DNA from: Comamonadaceae bacterium
Lineage (GTDB): Bacteria; Pseudomonadota; Gammaproteobacteria; Burkholderiales; Burkholderiaceae_C
Assembly (NCBI GenBank): GCA_947445115.1
Contig: CANFCG010000001.1
Span: forward strand, 62,001-126,000
Length of the DNA stretch: 64,000 nucleotides
Direction: 5' to 3'
The stretch's first letter is position 1. Each line of letters begins with the position of its first letter. A model generated the notes under the pieces. That model was not told the DNA's origin. It worked only from the letters and a program-made list of their open reading frames with translations, and did not search any database. The position numbers were made by a program, and so were the translations under genes. Shown in pieces: positions 56,205 to 64,000 of this stretch.

Positions 56205-57743
56205 TCACCCCTGCGCCGCAACCCTATCCGCTTTGCTGTGCAGCTTGTTGAGTGCGCTCAAGTAGGCTTTGGCGCTGGCGACAATGATGTCGGGGTCTGC
56301 GCCTACGCCGTTGACGACGCGGCCTGAGTTTTGCAAGCGCACCGTGACTTCTCCTTGGCTCTCTGTTGAACCGCTTATGGCGTTCACCGAGTAGAGCACC
56401 ATCTCTGCGCCGCTTTTGGCATGCGTTTCGATGGCTTTTAAGGATGCGTCTACGGGCCCGTTGCCCTGTGATTCACCACTGACCTCTTTGCCGCCAATGG
56501 TGAAAATGACTTTTGCGTTGGGCTTTTCGCCCGTTTCGCTGGTTTGTTTGAGCGACACGAAGGCGTAGTGCTCGTTATCGGATGCGACGTTTTCTTCGCT
56601 GACCAAGGCGAGGATGTCTTCGTCAAAAATCTCGGATTTTTTATCGGCGAGTTCTTTGAACTTGAGGAACGCCGCATTGGTCTCAGCCTCAGACTCCATG
56701 CTCACGCCAAGCTCTTGCAAGCGTTGTTTGAAGGCGTTTCGTCCCGACAATTTACCGAGCACGATTTTGTTGGCTGTCCAGCCCACGTCTTCAGCCTTCA
56801 TCACTTCGTAGGTCTCACGCGATTTGAGCACGCCATCTTGGTGGATGCCGCTGGCGTGCGCGAATGCATTGGCACCCACAATCGCCTTGTTCGGTTGCAC
56901 CACAAACCCCGTGGTTTGGCTCACCATACGGCTTGCAGGCAAGATTTGCCTTGTGTCGATGCGTGTCGTCAAGTTGAAGTAGTCTTGCCTCGTTTTAAGC
57001 GCCATGACGATCTCTTCCAAGCTGCAATTGCCTGCGCGCTCGCCAAGGCCGTTAATCGTGCACTCAATTTGGCGTGCGCCGCCAATCTTCACACCTGCCA
57101 AGCTGTTGGCAACTGCCAAGCCAAGGTCGTTATGGCAATGGACGCTCCACACGGCTTTGTCGGAGTTGGGAATGCGGGTGCGAAGGTCTTTGATGAAGTT
57201 GCCATAAAGCTCTGGAATGGCATAGCCCACGGTGTCTGGCACGTTGATGGTGGTGGCACCCTCTTTAATAACGGCCTCTAACACGCGGCACAAAAAGTCG
57301 GGATCGCTGCGGTAGCCGTCTTCGGGCGAAAACTCGATGTCTTCCATTAAGTTGCGAGCAAAGCGTGTGGATTGCTTGGCCTGCTCGAACACTTGGTCAG
57401 GCGTCATGCGGAGCTTCATCTCCATGTGCAAGGCGCTGGTGGCAAGGAACAGGTGCAAACGCCCACGGTTAGCAGGTTTCAATGCCTCCGCAGCGCGAGA
57501 GATGTCACGGTCGTTGGCACGTGCAAGCGAACAGATGATGGAGTCTTTGATGACCTCAGAGATGGCTTTCACGCATTCGAAATCGCCATTGCTGGAAGCC
57601 GCGAAGCCTGCCTCGATCACATCGACCTTGAGGCGCTCGAGTTGACGGGCGATGCGAAGTTTTTCGTCACGCGTCATGGACGCGCCAGGGCTTTGCTCGC
57701 CATCGCGCAAGGTGGTGTCAAAAATGATGAGTTGGTCTGACAT
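56205..57743 (-). CDS. leuA: 2-isopropylmalate synthase
   Basis: The 512-residue enzyme commits 2-oxoisovalerate and acetyl-CoA to leucine. Features: [58 protein letters not shown], and a C-terminal regulatory domain ([21 protein letters not shown]). Leucine feedback normally acts at the C-terminal domain. A leader peptide with five Leu codons in a row and a terminator lie upstream, so transcription is also attenuated. A 7-bp GC hairpin lies at 56174-56190 about 15 bp after the stop, without a U-run. Confidence 0.96.
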   Translation of the reverse strand: MSDQLIIFDTTLRDGEQSPGASMTRDEKLRIARQLERLKVDVIEAGFAASSNGDFECVKAISEVIKDSIICSLARANDRDISRAAEALKPANRGRLHLFLATSALHMEMKLRMTPDQVFEQAKQSTRFARNLMEDIEFSPEDGYRSDPDFLCRVLEAVIKEGATTINVPDTVGYAIPELYGNFIKDLRTRIPNSDKAVWSVHCHNDLGLAVANSLAGVKIGGARQIECTINGLGERAGNCSLEEIVMALKTRQDYFNLTTRIDTRQILPASRMVSQTTGFVVQPNKAIVGANAFAHASGIHQDGVLKSRETYEVMKAEDVGWTANKIVLGKLSGRNAFKQRLQELGVSMESEAETNAAFLKFKELADKKSEIFDEDILALVSEENVASDNEHYAFVSLKQTSETGEKPNAKVIFTIGGKEVSGESQGNGPVDASLKAIETHAKSGAEMVLYSVNAISGSTESQGEVTVRLQNSGRVVNGVGADPDIIVASAKAYLSALNKLHSKADRVAAQG

Positions 57744-57769
57744 AAAAGGCTCCTAGAAAATTTAGATAT

Positions 57770-57798
57770 AAAAAAACCCGTTGGGTTTAGCAACGGGT
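57770..57798 (-). terminator. leuA attenuator terminator
   Basis: On the minus strand CCCGTTG (57791-57797) pairs with CAACGGG (57777-57783) across a 7-nt loop and is followed by seven U residues. The hairpin lies between the leader peptide and leuA. The leader-peptide region contains a second CAACGGG-like sequence that could pair with the first arm instead, as an antiterminator. Confidence 0.9.
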
Positions 57799-57818
57799 CA
57801 GTGTGTGTTTGGCTTCTT

Positions 57819-57893
57819 TTATAGATGCGCAAAAACGGCTGCCCGTTGTTGGGGTAGCAGTAGCAGCAGCGAAGAAGTCAAACTGATATTCAT
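57819..57893 (-). CDS. leuL: leu operon leader peptide
   Basis: A 24-codon open frame begins with MNISLTSSLLLLLPQQ. Five Leu codons in a row (CTG CTG CTA CTG CTA) are preceded by another Leu, and Leu ends the peptide. Slow translation of these codons when charged leucyl-tRNA is short would stall the ribosome over them and free the downstream RNA to form the antiterminator. It lies about 75 bp upstream of leuA. This is the classic leader-peptide attenuation design; I infer the regulation from sequence only. Confidence 0.88.
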   Translation of the reverse strand: MNISLTSSLLLLLPQQRAAVFAHL

Positions 57894-57900
57894 GTGTTGG

Positions 57901-57906
57901 AATATA
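57901..57906 (-). promoter_or_regulatory. Candidate -10 element for leuL-leuA
   Basis: TATATT on the minus strand lies 7 nt before the leader-peptide ATG. A -35 with normal spacing is not clear: the best TTGCAC has only a 13-bp spacer. It overlaps the space after the pssA stop. Confidence 0.35.
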
Positions 57907-57913
57907 GCACAAA

Positions 57914-58702
57914 TCACTGGTGCAAGCCTTTTTCTTCGGGCTCATCAATCGATGTGCTAATCACGCTAATGGGCTGACCCTTGATGCGTTTGTAGATCAC
58001 GATGACGTAGCCACTAATACCGTAGAGCATAAAAATAAGGAACAAAACCGATGGTGGATGAATGCCGATCACAGCAATCGCCAAGGCAATCGCAACCAGC
58101 ACCACAAAAGGCACGGTCTTTTTGAAGTGCATGTCTTTGAAGCTATAAAACGGCACGTTGGTCACCATGGTGAGACCCGCATAAAGCGCCATCACAAACA
58201 TGAGCCACGAGACATCTTTGCCTGCAAAGCCAAGCTCTTGCATGATCCACATAAAGCCCATGACCAAGGCCGCCGCAGCAGGCGACGGTAAACCTTGGAA
58301 GAAACGCTTATCGACCACTTCGGTATTGACATTGAAGCGCGCCAACCGCAGCGCTGCACACGCGCAGTACACAAAGGCCGCCACCCAACCCCAGCGCCCA
58401 AGACCTTTGAGCGCCCACTCGTAAGCAATCAAAGCTGGTGCAGCGCCAAACGAGACCATATCCGCAAGTGAATCCATTTGCGCGCCGAACTCGCTTTGGG
58501 TGTTGGTCATCCGTGCCACGCGGCCATCCAAGCTATCCAAAATCATGGCGCAAAACACACCAATCGCCGCCAAATCAAAGCGATCGTTCATCGCCATAAC
58601 AATGGCATAAAAGCCACCGAATAGCGCTGCTAGCGTGAAGAGATTCGGCAGGACATAAATACCCTTGTGGCGTGGTGGTGTTTGTAGTGGTGTGTTTTCC
58701 AT
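57914..58702 (-). CDS. pssA: CDP-diacylglycerol-serine O-phosphatidyltransferase
   Basis: The 262-residue inner-membrane enzyme makes phosphatidylserine. It has the CDP-alcohol phosphotransferase motif with Asp56, Asp59-Gly60, Ala63-Arg64, Gly73, Asp77 and Asp81, and six to eight membrane helices. The N-terminal RHKGIYVLPNLFTLAALFGGF and the helical layout fit the PssA type II found in most bacteria. It lies between the ilvC terminator and the leuA leader. Confidence 0.95.
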   Translation of the reverse strand: MENTPLQTPPRHKGIYVLPNLFTLAALFGGFYAIVMAMNDRFDLAAIGVFCAMILDSLDGRVARMTNTQSEFGAQMDSLADMVSFGAAPALIAYEWALKGLGRWGWVAAFVYCACAALRLARFNVNTEVVDKRFFQGLPSPAAAALVMGFMWIMQELGFAGKDVSWLMFVMALYAGLTMVTNVPFYSFKDMHFKKTVPFVVLVAIALAIAVIGIHPPSVLFLIFMLYGISGYVIVIYKRIKGQPISVISTSIDEPEEKGLHQ

Positions 58703-58719
58703 AGCATGCCAGTTTAATT

Positions 58720-58754
58720 GAAAAAAGCCACGCTATCTTGCGACCGCGTGGCTC
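58720..58754 (-). terminator. Rho-independent terminator after ilvC
   Basis: On the minus strand AGCCACGC (58746-58753) pairs with GCGTGGCT (58726-58733) across a 12-nt loop and is followed by a run of U residues. It lies about 40 bp after the ilvC stop and before pssA, ending the ilvB-ilvN-ilvC transcript. Confidence 0.88.
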
Positions 58755-58761
58755 TTAACTT

Positions 58762-58786
58762 GGATTCCCGCCTTCGCGGGAATGAC
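58762..58786. repeat. Palindromic repeat, copy 7
   Basis: Complete copy of the ATTCCCGCCTTCGCGGGAAT palindrome between the ilvC stop (58795-58797) and the ilvC terminator. It adds a second hairpin at the 3' end of the ilv transcript. Confidence 0.88.
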
Positions 58787-58794
58787 CTCGTTGC

Positions 58795-59847
<1,053 letters not shown>

Positions 59848-59859
59848 TTAGAGGCCTAT

Positions 59860-60354
59860 TTAGAGTCTAAGAATCCGCTCGCCCCGTCCAATACCTGATG
59901 CGCCCGAGCGCACCGTTTCCAAAATCGCACTCTTGTCGATCGCTTGCAAAAACGCATCGTTCTTTGCCAGATCACCCGTGAGCTCAATCGTATAGCTCTT
60001 GTCCGTCACGTCAATAATGCGACCACGGAAAATTTCCGCCATACGCATCATCTCTTCGCGCTCTTTGCCCACCGCACGAACCTTGACCATCATGAGTTCG
60101 CGCTCTGTGTAGGCACCTTCGGTGAGGTTAATCACTTTGACGACTTCAATCAAACGGTTCAAGTGCTTGGTGATTTGTTCAATCACTTCGTCTGAGCCCG
60201 AAGTTTGAATCGTCATGCGCGAGAGCGTAGCGTCTTCAGTGGGTGCAACTGTCAGGCTTTCGATGTTGTACGCCCGAGCTGAGAACAGCCCAACCACGCG
60301 AGACAGTGCGCCAGCTTCGTTTTCTAATAAAACGGCGATGATATGTTTTCTCAT
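59860..60354 (-). CDS. ilvN: Acetolactate synthase, small regulatory subunit
   Basis: The 164-residue subunit has the N-terminal ACT domain (HIIAVLLENEAGALSRVVGLFSARAYNIESLTVAPTED) and a C-terminal domain that activates the large subunit and carries valine feedback. Its start and the ilvB stop share one base (TAATG). The length fits the IlvH/IlvN group. Confidence 0.96.
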   Translation of the reverse strand: MRKHIIAVLLENEAGALSRVVGLFSARAYNIESLTVAPTEDATLSRMTIQTSGSDEVIEQITKHLNRLIEVVKVINLTEGAYTERELMMVKVRAVGKEREEMMRMAEIFRGRIIDVTDKSYTIELTGDLAKNDAFLQAIDKSAILETVRSGASGIGRGERILRL

Positions 60355-62135
60355 TACAAATCCTCCGAGCCAAGGTTTGCACTTAGCAGCATCTCGGTGA
60401 TGCCCTTACCGGCTTGCACCATCGGGAACACGTTTTCGGTTTGATCGGTTTGGATGTCTAAAAACACCGTCCTATCCTTGAGTCTGCGAGCTTCGCGTAG
60501 TGCAGGCTCGACATCCTCTGGGCGCTCAACGCGAATGCCAACATGCCCGTAAGCCTCGGCCAGCTTGACGAAGTCAGGCAGTGCATCCATGTAGCTGCTG
60601 GAGTAGCGACCTGAGTATTCAATCTCTTGCCACTGACGCACCATACCGAGATAGCGGTTGTTCAGCGCCACAATCTTGATGGGCGTTTTGTATTGCAGGC
60701 AAGTCGATAACTCTTGGCTACACATTTGCACCGAGCCCTCACCCGTCACGCAAAACACTTCACTATCAGGCTTGGCAAGCTTGATGCCCATGGCGTAGGG
60801 AATGCCCACGCCCATGGTGCCAAGGCCGCCCGAGTTAATCCAGCGACGTGGATCTTTAAACTTGTAGTACTGCGCCGCCCACATTTGGTGTTGACCCACA
60901 TCGGATGTGATGTACACATCGTCGTCTTTGGTCATGTTCCACAGTGTTTCAATCACTTTTTGCGGCTTGATCACGAGCGTATTTTCGCTATCGTATTTCA
61001 TGCAGTTACGGCTACGCCAGCCTTCGATGGTTTTCCACCAATCAGCGAGTGCTGCAGCGTCAGGCTTGAGACCTGACTCTTTAATCATGCCCATGAGCTC
61101 GATCAGCACGTCTTTGACGTCGCCAACGATAGGCACATCGACCTTCACACGCTTAGAAATGCTGGATGGGTCAATGTCAATGTGAATGATCTTGCGCTCA
61201 TTTTGCGCAAAGTGCTTCGGGTTACCAATGACGCGGTCATCAAAACGTGCGCCAATGGCAATCAACACATCGCAATGTTGCATGGCGTTGTTGGCTTCCA
61301 CCGTGCCGTGCATACCGAGCATGCCCAAAAATTTAGGGTTGTTGGCATCAATGGCGCCTAGTCCCATCAAGGTATTGGTGCAGGGGTAACCGAGCGTCTC
61401 GACCAAATGGCGCAGTTCGGCTGTCGCATTGCTTAAAATTGCGCCGCCGCCCGAATAGATGTACGGACGTTTGGCACCCAGTAGCAATTGCATGGCTTTT
61501 TTGATCTGCCCCGTATGACCCTTCATCACAGGCTGGTACGAACGCATATCAACCGCTTCCGTATACCCGTGATAGGTCGCTTTTTTGAACGACACATCCT
61601 TTGGGATGTCAATCACCACGGGGCCTGGACGACCAGTGCGGGCGATGTGGAACGCTTTTTTAATCGTTAGCTCTAAATCGCGCGGATCTTTGACCAAGAA
61701 ATTGTGTTTCACGATCGGGCGTGTGATGCCGACCGTGTCGCATTCTTGGAAAGCGTCTAAACCAATGGCGTGCGTGGGTACATTGCCAGTGATGATGACC
61801 ATCGGGATGCTGTCCATATACGCGGTGGCAATGCCGGTAATGGCATTCGTCACGCCAGGGCCTGACGTGACGAGCGCAACACCGACTTCGCCAGTCGCGC
61901 GTGCATATCCGTCTGCGGCATGAACTGCCGCTTGCTCGTGGCGCACTAAAACGTGCTGGATTTTGTCTTGGCGATACAGTGCATCGTAGAGATATAAAAC
62001 CGCGCCGCCTGGGTAACCCCAGATGTGCTTGACGTTTTCTTCGATGAGGGCTTTGACTAAGATGTCAGAGCCCATGAGCTCTTCGCCAGCGTGGCTTGCG
62101 AGGGCTAAATTTAGTGGTGGTGAGTTTGTTGCCAT
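60354..62135 (-). CDS. ilvB: Acetolactate synthase, large catalytic subunit
   Basis: The 593-residue ThDP enzyme has IWGYPGGAVLYLYDALY, the catalytic Glu region HVLVRHEQAAVHAADGYARATGEVG, TSGPGVTNAITGIATAYMDSIPMV, and the ThDP/Mg motif GEGSVQMCSQELSTCLQYKTPIKIVALNN. The ATG at 62135 has GAAAGG six bases upstream; the TTG two codons earlier is less likely. The first residues (ATNSPPLNLALASHAGEELMGSD) are a short extension before the family core. It heads ilvBNC. Confidence 0.96.
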   Translation of the reverse strand: MATNSPPLNLALASHAGEELMGSDILVKALIEENVKHIWGYPGGAVLYLYDALYRQDKIQHVLVRHEQAAVHAADGYARATGEVGVALVTSGPGVTNAITGIATAYMDSIPMVIITGNVPTHAIGLDAFQECDTVGITRPIVKHNFLVKDPRDLELTIKKAFHIARTGRPGPVVIDIPKDVSFKKATYHGYTEAVDMRSYQPVMKGHTGQIKKAMQLLLGAKRPYIYSGGGAILSNATAELRHLVETLGYPCTNTLMGLGAIDANNPKFLGMLGMHGTVEANNAMQHCDVLIAIGARFDDRVIGNPKHFAQNERKIIHIDIDPSSISKRVKVDVPIVGDVKDVLIELMGMIKESGLKPDAAALADWWKTIEGWRSRNCMKYDSENTLVIKPQKVIETLWNMTKDDDVYITSDVGQHQMWAAQYYKFKDPRRWINSGGLGTMGVGIPYAMGIKLAKPDSEVFCVTGEGSVQMCSQELSTCLQYKTPIKIVALNNRYLGMVRQWQEIEYSGRYSSSYMDALPDFVKLAEAYGHVGIRVERPEDVEPALREARRLKDRTVFLDIQTDQTENVFPMVQAGKGITEMLLSANLGSEDL

Positions 62136-62316
62136 GAACAACCTTTCGTGAATTTCAGTTGAAAAACCTTGGGTGCCGCGTCGAATGCTCTTGTGGAACT
62201 CCTAGGCGACTTAGAATCCAAAACATGGATCATCAAGATAAGATGATCGGATCAGAATTCGTTTGATAAGCTTTCAATTATCGCATATCCCCTTTTTCAC
62301 ACTGCAGACTTTACTT

Positions 62317-62883
62317 TTGGCAACACCTTTAGAACTCTCCAACTTCCTCAAAGAGGCCGAAAGACGCGCTTTTAAGCGAAGCGTCTATCACGTCCGTAAT
62401 GAAGAGTCAGCGCTAGATATCGTGCAAGACAGCATGATGAAGCTATCCATCCACTATGGTGACAAGCCGATTGCAGAGTTACCACTTTTGTTTGCTCGAA
62501 TTTTGTCAAATACCACTTTAGATTGGTTTCGAGCGCAAAAGAAAGATCGTGCCGTTTTTAGTAGTTTCAGTGATTTTGGTTCTGGCGACGACGATGACGG
62601 CTCGGATATTTTGGAGACCTTGGAGGTTTTGGACACATCGGAACAAAACGAAAGCGCCGAAACGACGCTCGACCGCAAAGAAACATTGAAATTACTAGAA
62701 AAAGAAATTGAAAAGCTTCCCGCACGTCAACGAGAGGCCTTTCTTTTACGTTATTGGGAAGATATGGACGTGGCAGAGACTGCTGCGGCCATGGGATGTA
62801 CCGAGGGTAGTGTCAAAACACACTGCTCCCGAGCATGTCACGCTTTAGGTAAGTCGCTTAAAGAAATCGGGATCAAGCTATGA
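62317..62883 (+). CDS. RNA polymerase sigma-70 family factor (ECF type)
   Basis: The protein has a sigma region 2 (NFLKEAERRAFKRSVYHVRNEESALDIVQDSMMKLSIHY... DWFRAQKK), an acidic linker (DFGSGDDDDGSDILETLEV) and region 4 with helix-turn-helix (KLPARQREAFLLRYWEDMDVAETAAAMGCTEGSVKTHCSRACHAL). The frame runs from 62263 (206 residues), but a TTG at 62317 gives 188 residues and starts ATPLELSNF, where relatives begin; no strong ribosome-binding site decides it. It overlaps the DUF3619 gene by 4 bp. What it controls is not known. Confidence 0.9.
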   Translation: MATPLELSNFLKEAERRAFKRSVYHVRNEESALDIVQDSMMKLSIHYGDKPIAELPLLFARILSNTTLDWFRAQKKDRAVFSSFSDFGSGDDDDGSDILETLEVLDTSEQNESAETTLDRKETLKLLEKEIEKLPARQREAFLLRYWEDMDVAETAAAMGCTEGSVKTHCSRACHALGKSLKEIGIKL

Positions 62884-63299
62884 CACATAAAACTATTTTC
62901 ATCACACAAGACCAATTTGCTCAAAGCTTGATTCAGCGCTTAGACTCAGGCGCACAGACCACCTCACAGGACATCTCTGAGCGACTTCGCTTTGCACGCG
63001 AACGCGCGCTAGGCGCTCAAAAAACAATGCTACTCAACACGGCTTGGAGCTTAGCGCCGCAGGCCAATGGCACTGCGGCATTAGGCGGCGGGCGTTTTGA
63101 CCTCTTCTCTAAATGGGGAGCCCTCTTGCCTTTGATTGCATTGGTTGTTGGATTGATCGCTATTAATCATCTCCAAAACGATTACCGCGCCAGAGAAGTG
63201 GCGGATATTGATGCGGCTCTTTTAACAGACGATCTACCGCCAGCGGCCTATACGGACTCAGGTTTTGGTCAATACTTAAAATCGCAAACAGGACGCTAA
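62880..63299 (+). CDS. DUF3619 membrane protein
   Basis: The 139-residue protein has a cytoplasmic N-terminal half (AQSLIQRLDSGAQTTSQDISERLRFARERALGAQK) and one central membrane helix (WGALLPLIALVVGLIAINHL), then a short periplasmic tail. It begins inside the sigma factor stop codon. A single-pass membrane protein coupled to an ECF sigma gene could be an anti-sigma factor, though no zinc-binding anti-sigma motif is seen. Family function unknown. Confidence 0.85.
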   Translation: MTHKTIFITQDQFAQSLIQRLDSGAQTTSQDISERLRFARERALGAQKTMLLNTAWSLAPQANGTAALGGGRFDLFSKWGALLPLIALVVGLIAINHLQNDYRAREVADIDAALLTDDLPPAAYTDSGFGQYLKSQTGR

Positions 63300-63302
63300 T
63301 TG

Positions 63303-63860
63303 ATGGCGTTTTTGTTACATTTATCCCTTCAAGCATGGCTGATTGCCGTGATCGGCTTCATCGGGATGACTTCATCATTCGCACAGCCGCAACAGCCAGC
63401 TCAAGCGTCTGCACATCCAAAAGCAATTAAGGTCATCGCAGCGACCAAACCTGCGTGGACAGATCTCAAACTTGAGCAGCAAACGGCACTTGCACCATTG
63501 CAACCTGAGTGGCTCAAAATGAGCGAGGCACAAAAACGTAAGTGGCTTGAAATTTCTAAAAATTACGGAAAACTAAGTGCTGACGATAAGGCAAAGCTCC
63601 AAGAGCGGATGCGTGATTGGGTCAAGCTATCGCCAGAGCAACGCGCTCAAGCCAGACTCAATTTTTCGAGCGTAAAAACTTTGACGACCGAAGAAAAACA
63701 AAAACAGTGGCAAGCCTACCAAGCACTCAGCCCTGAAGAAAAACAAAAGCTTCAGGTAAAAGCCAAAGCCAATACACCGAATAGCGCGGCGCTTGCCGCC
63801 AAACCACAAAATAAGATTGTGCCTGTCAAAAAACCTGAATCTAAACCTCTTGCGGAATGA
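63303..63860 (+). CDS. DUF3106 protein
   Basis: The 185-residue protein starts with a signal peptide or membrane anchor (FLLHLSLQAWLIAVIGFIGMTSSFA) and carries DUF3106 repeats of the kind WLKMSEAQKRKWLEISKNY, KLSADDKAKLQERMRDWVKLSPEQRAQARLNF and WQAYQALSPEEKQKLQ, rich in Leu-Ser-Pro-Glu-Glu. The repeats resemble periplasmic metal- or protein-binding helical proteins, but the function is unknown. The ATG at 63303 is 3 bp after the DUF3619 stop; the TTG at 63300 is an alternative. Confidence 0.88.
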   Translation: MAFLLHLSLQAWLIAVIGFIGMTSSFAQPQQPAQASAHPKAIKVIAATKPAWTDLKLEQQTALAPLQPEWLKMSEAQKRKWLEISKNYGKLSADDKAKLQERMRDWVKLSPEQRAQARLNFSSVKTLTTEEKQKQWQAYQALSPEEKQKLQVKAKANTPNSAALAAKPQNKIVPVKKPESKPLAE

Positions 63861-64000
63861 GAGTTCCAAGTCTCTATCGCAGGTTGGCAGCTTGGGTTTA
63901 TGAAGGCCTACTTCTTTTTGCCGTTTGTGCCATCACAGGCCTACTCTTTAGCCTTGCCACCCACAGCACCAACGCACTGACTCATCACACAGCATTGGGA
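63857..64000 (+). CDS. RDD family membrane protein, 3' end outside window
   Basis: The ATG at 63857 overlaps the DUF3106 stop (ATGA). The 48 visible residues, starting MRVPSLYRRLAAWVYEGLLLFAV, fit the first part of an RDD family protein: a basic start, then a membrane helix. The Arg-x-x-Ala-x-x-x-(Asp/Glu) arrangement is typical. The rest lies beyond the right edge. It completes the sigma-DUF3619-DUF3106-RDD operon. Confidence 0.8.
   Translation, partial: MRVPSLYRRLAAWVYEGLLLFAVCAITGLLFSLATHSTNALTHHTALG

Noticed and set aside
62142-62262. Possible attenuator leader upstream of ilvB (a short frame starting MFWILSRLGV)
   Set aside because: Too few and scattered branched-chain codons, and no terminator hairpin with a U-run between it and ilvB.

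Overview
The window looks like chromosome of a betaproteobacterium of the order Burkholderiales, most likely a Comamonadaceae-type organism of moderate GC. The evidence is gene order and protein style: scpB-rluB-ndk-rlmN-rodZ-ispG-hisS-yfgM-bamB-der, alaA-hom-thrC-moeA-moaD-moaE, ilvB-ilvN-ilvC/pssA/leuA, a sigma factor followed by DUF3619, DUF3106 and RDD genes, a Bug/TctC receptor, and the 4.5S RNA gene next to dnaX. The assignment is inferred from layout; no rRNA or tRNA is present. Coding density is very high and no stretch over 300 bp lacks a feature. No transposase, integrase, prophage or CRISPR array was seen.

Layout. 1-3.8 kb (+): AMMECR1-domain protein (cut by the window edge), its radical-SAM partner, a secreted FKBP isomerase, a PaiB-like flavoprotein and an AzlC/AzlD branched-chain amino acid exporter. 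3.8-8.9 kb (-): a Bug receptor and a large PurL carrying two in-frame repeat-derived insertions. 9-12.4 kb (+): map and glnD. 12.4-18.7 kb (-): two tandem DUF1800-DUF1501 modules, clearly a duplication. 18.7-24.5 kb: GST, MAPEG protein, recR, ybaB, dnaX, SRP RNA, a Q/P/Y-rich secreted protein and a PLP aminotransferase. 24.5-28.9 kb: nth, then cobQ and a TonB receptor behind a cobalamin riboswitch. 28.9-39.4 kb (-): the der...scpB housekeeping cluster. 39.4-45.2 kb: rluD, bamD, a YoaA/DinG helicase, rnhA and a B12-binding radical SAM protein. 45.2-50.1 kb (-): a beta-barrel protein, DUF1345, moaE, moaD, moeA and thrC. 50.1-54.8 kb (-): a MORN-repeat protein and an alpha/beta hydrolase lying between thrC and hom, then alaA. 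54.8-56.1 kb: small genes of unknown role. 56.2-62.1 kb (-): leuA behind a leucine-codon attenuator, pssA, ilvC, ilvN, ilvB. 62.3-64 kb (+): sigma factor, DUF3619, DUF3106 and the start of an RDD protein.

Functional themes. Amino acid metabolism dominates: valine/isoleucine/leucine synthesis and export, threonine synthesis, alanine transamination. Outer-membrane assembly is represented by bamB and bamD, molybdopterin synthesis by moeA/moaD/moaE, and B12 acquisition by the riboswitch-controlled receptor with cobQ. The main regulatory elements readable from sequence are the leuA leader attenuator, the cobalamin riboswitch and the ilvC terminator. A palindromic repeat (core ATTCCCGCCTTCGCGGGAAT) occurs in seven copies at six places. 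It forms the 3' end of two genes, supplies the ribosome-binding site of a third, and sits in frame inside purL.
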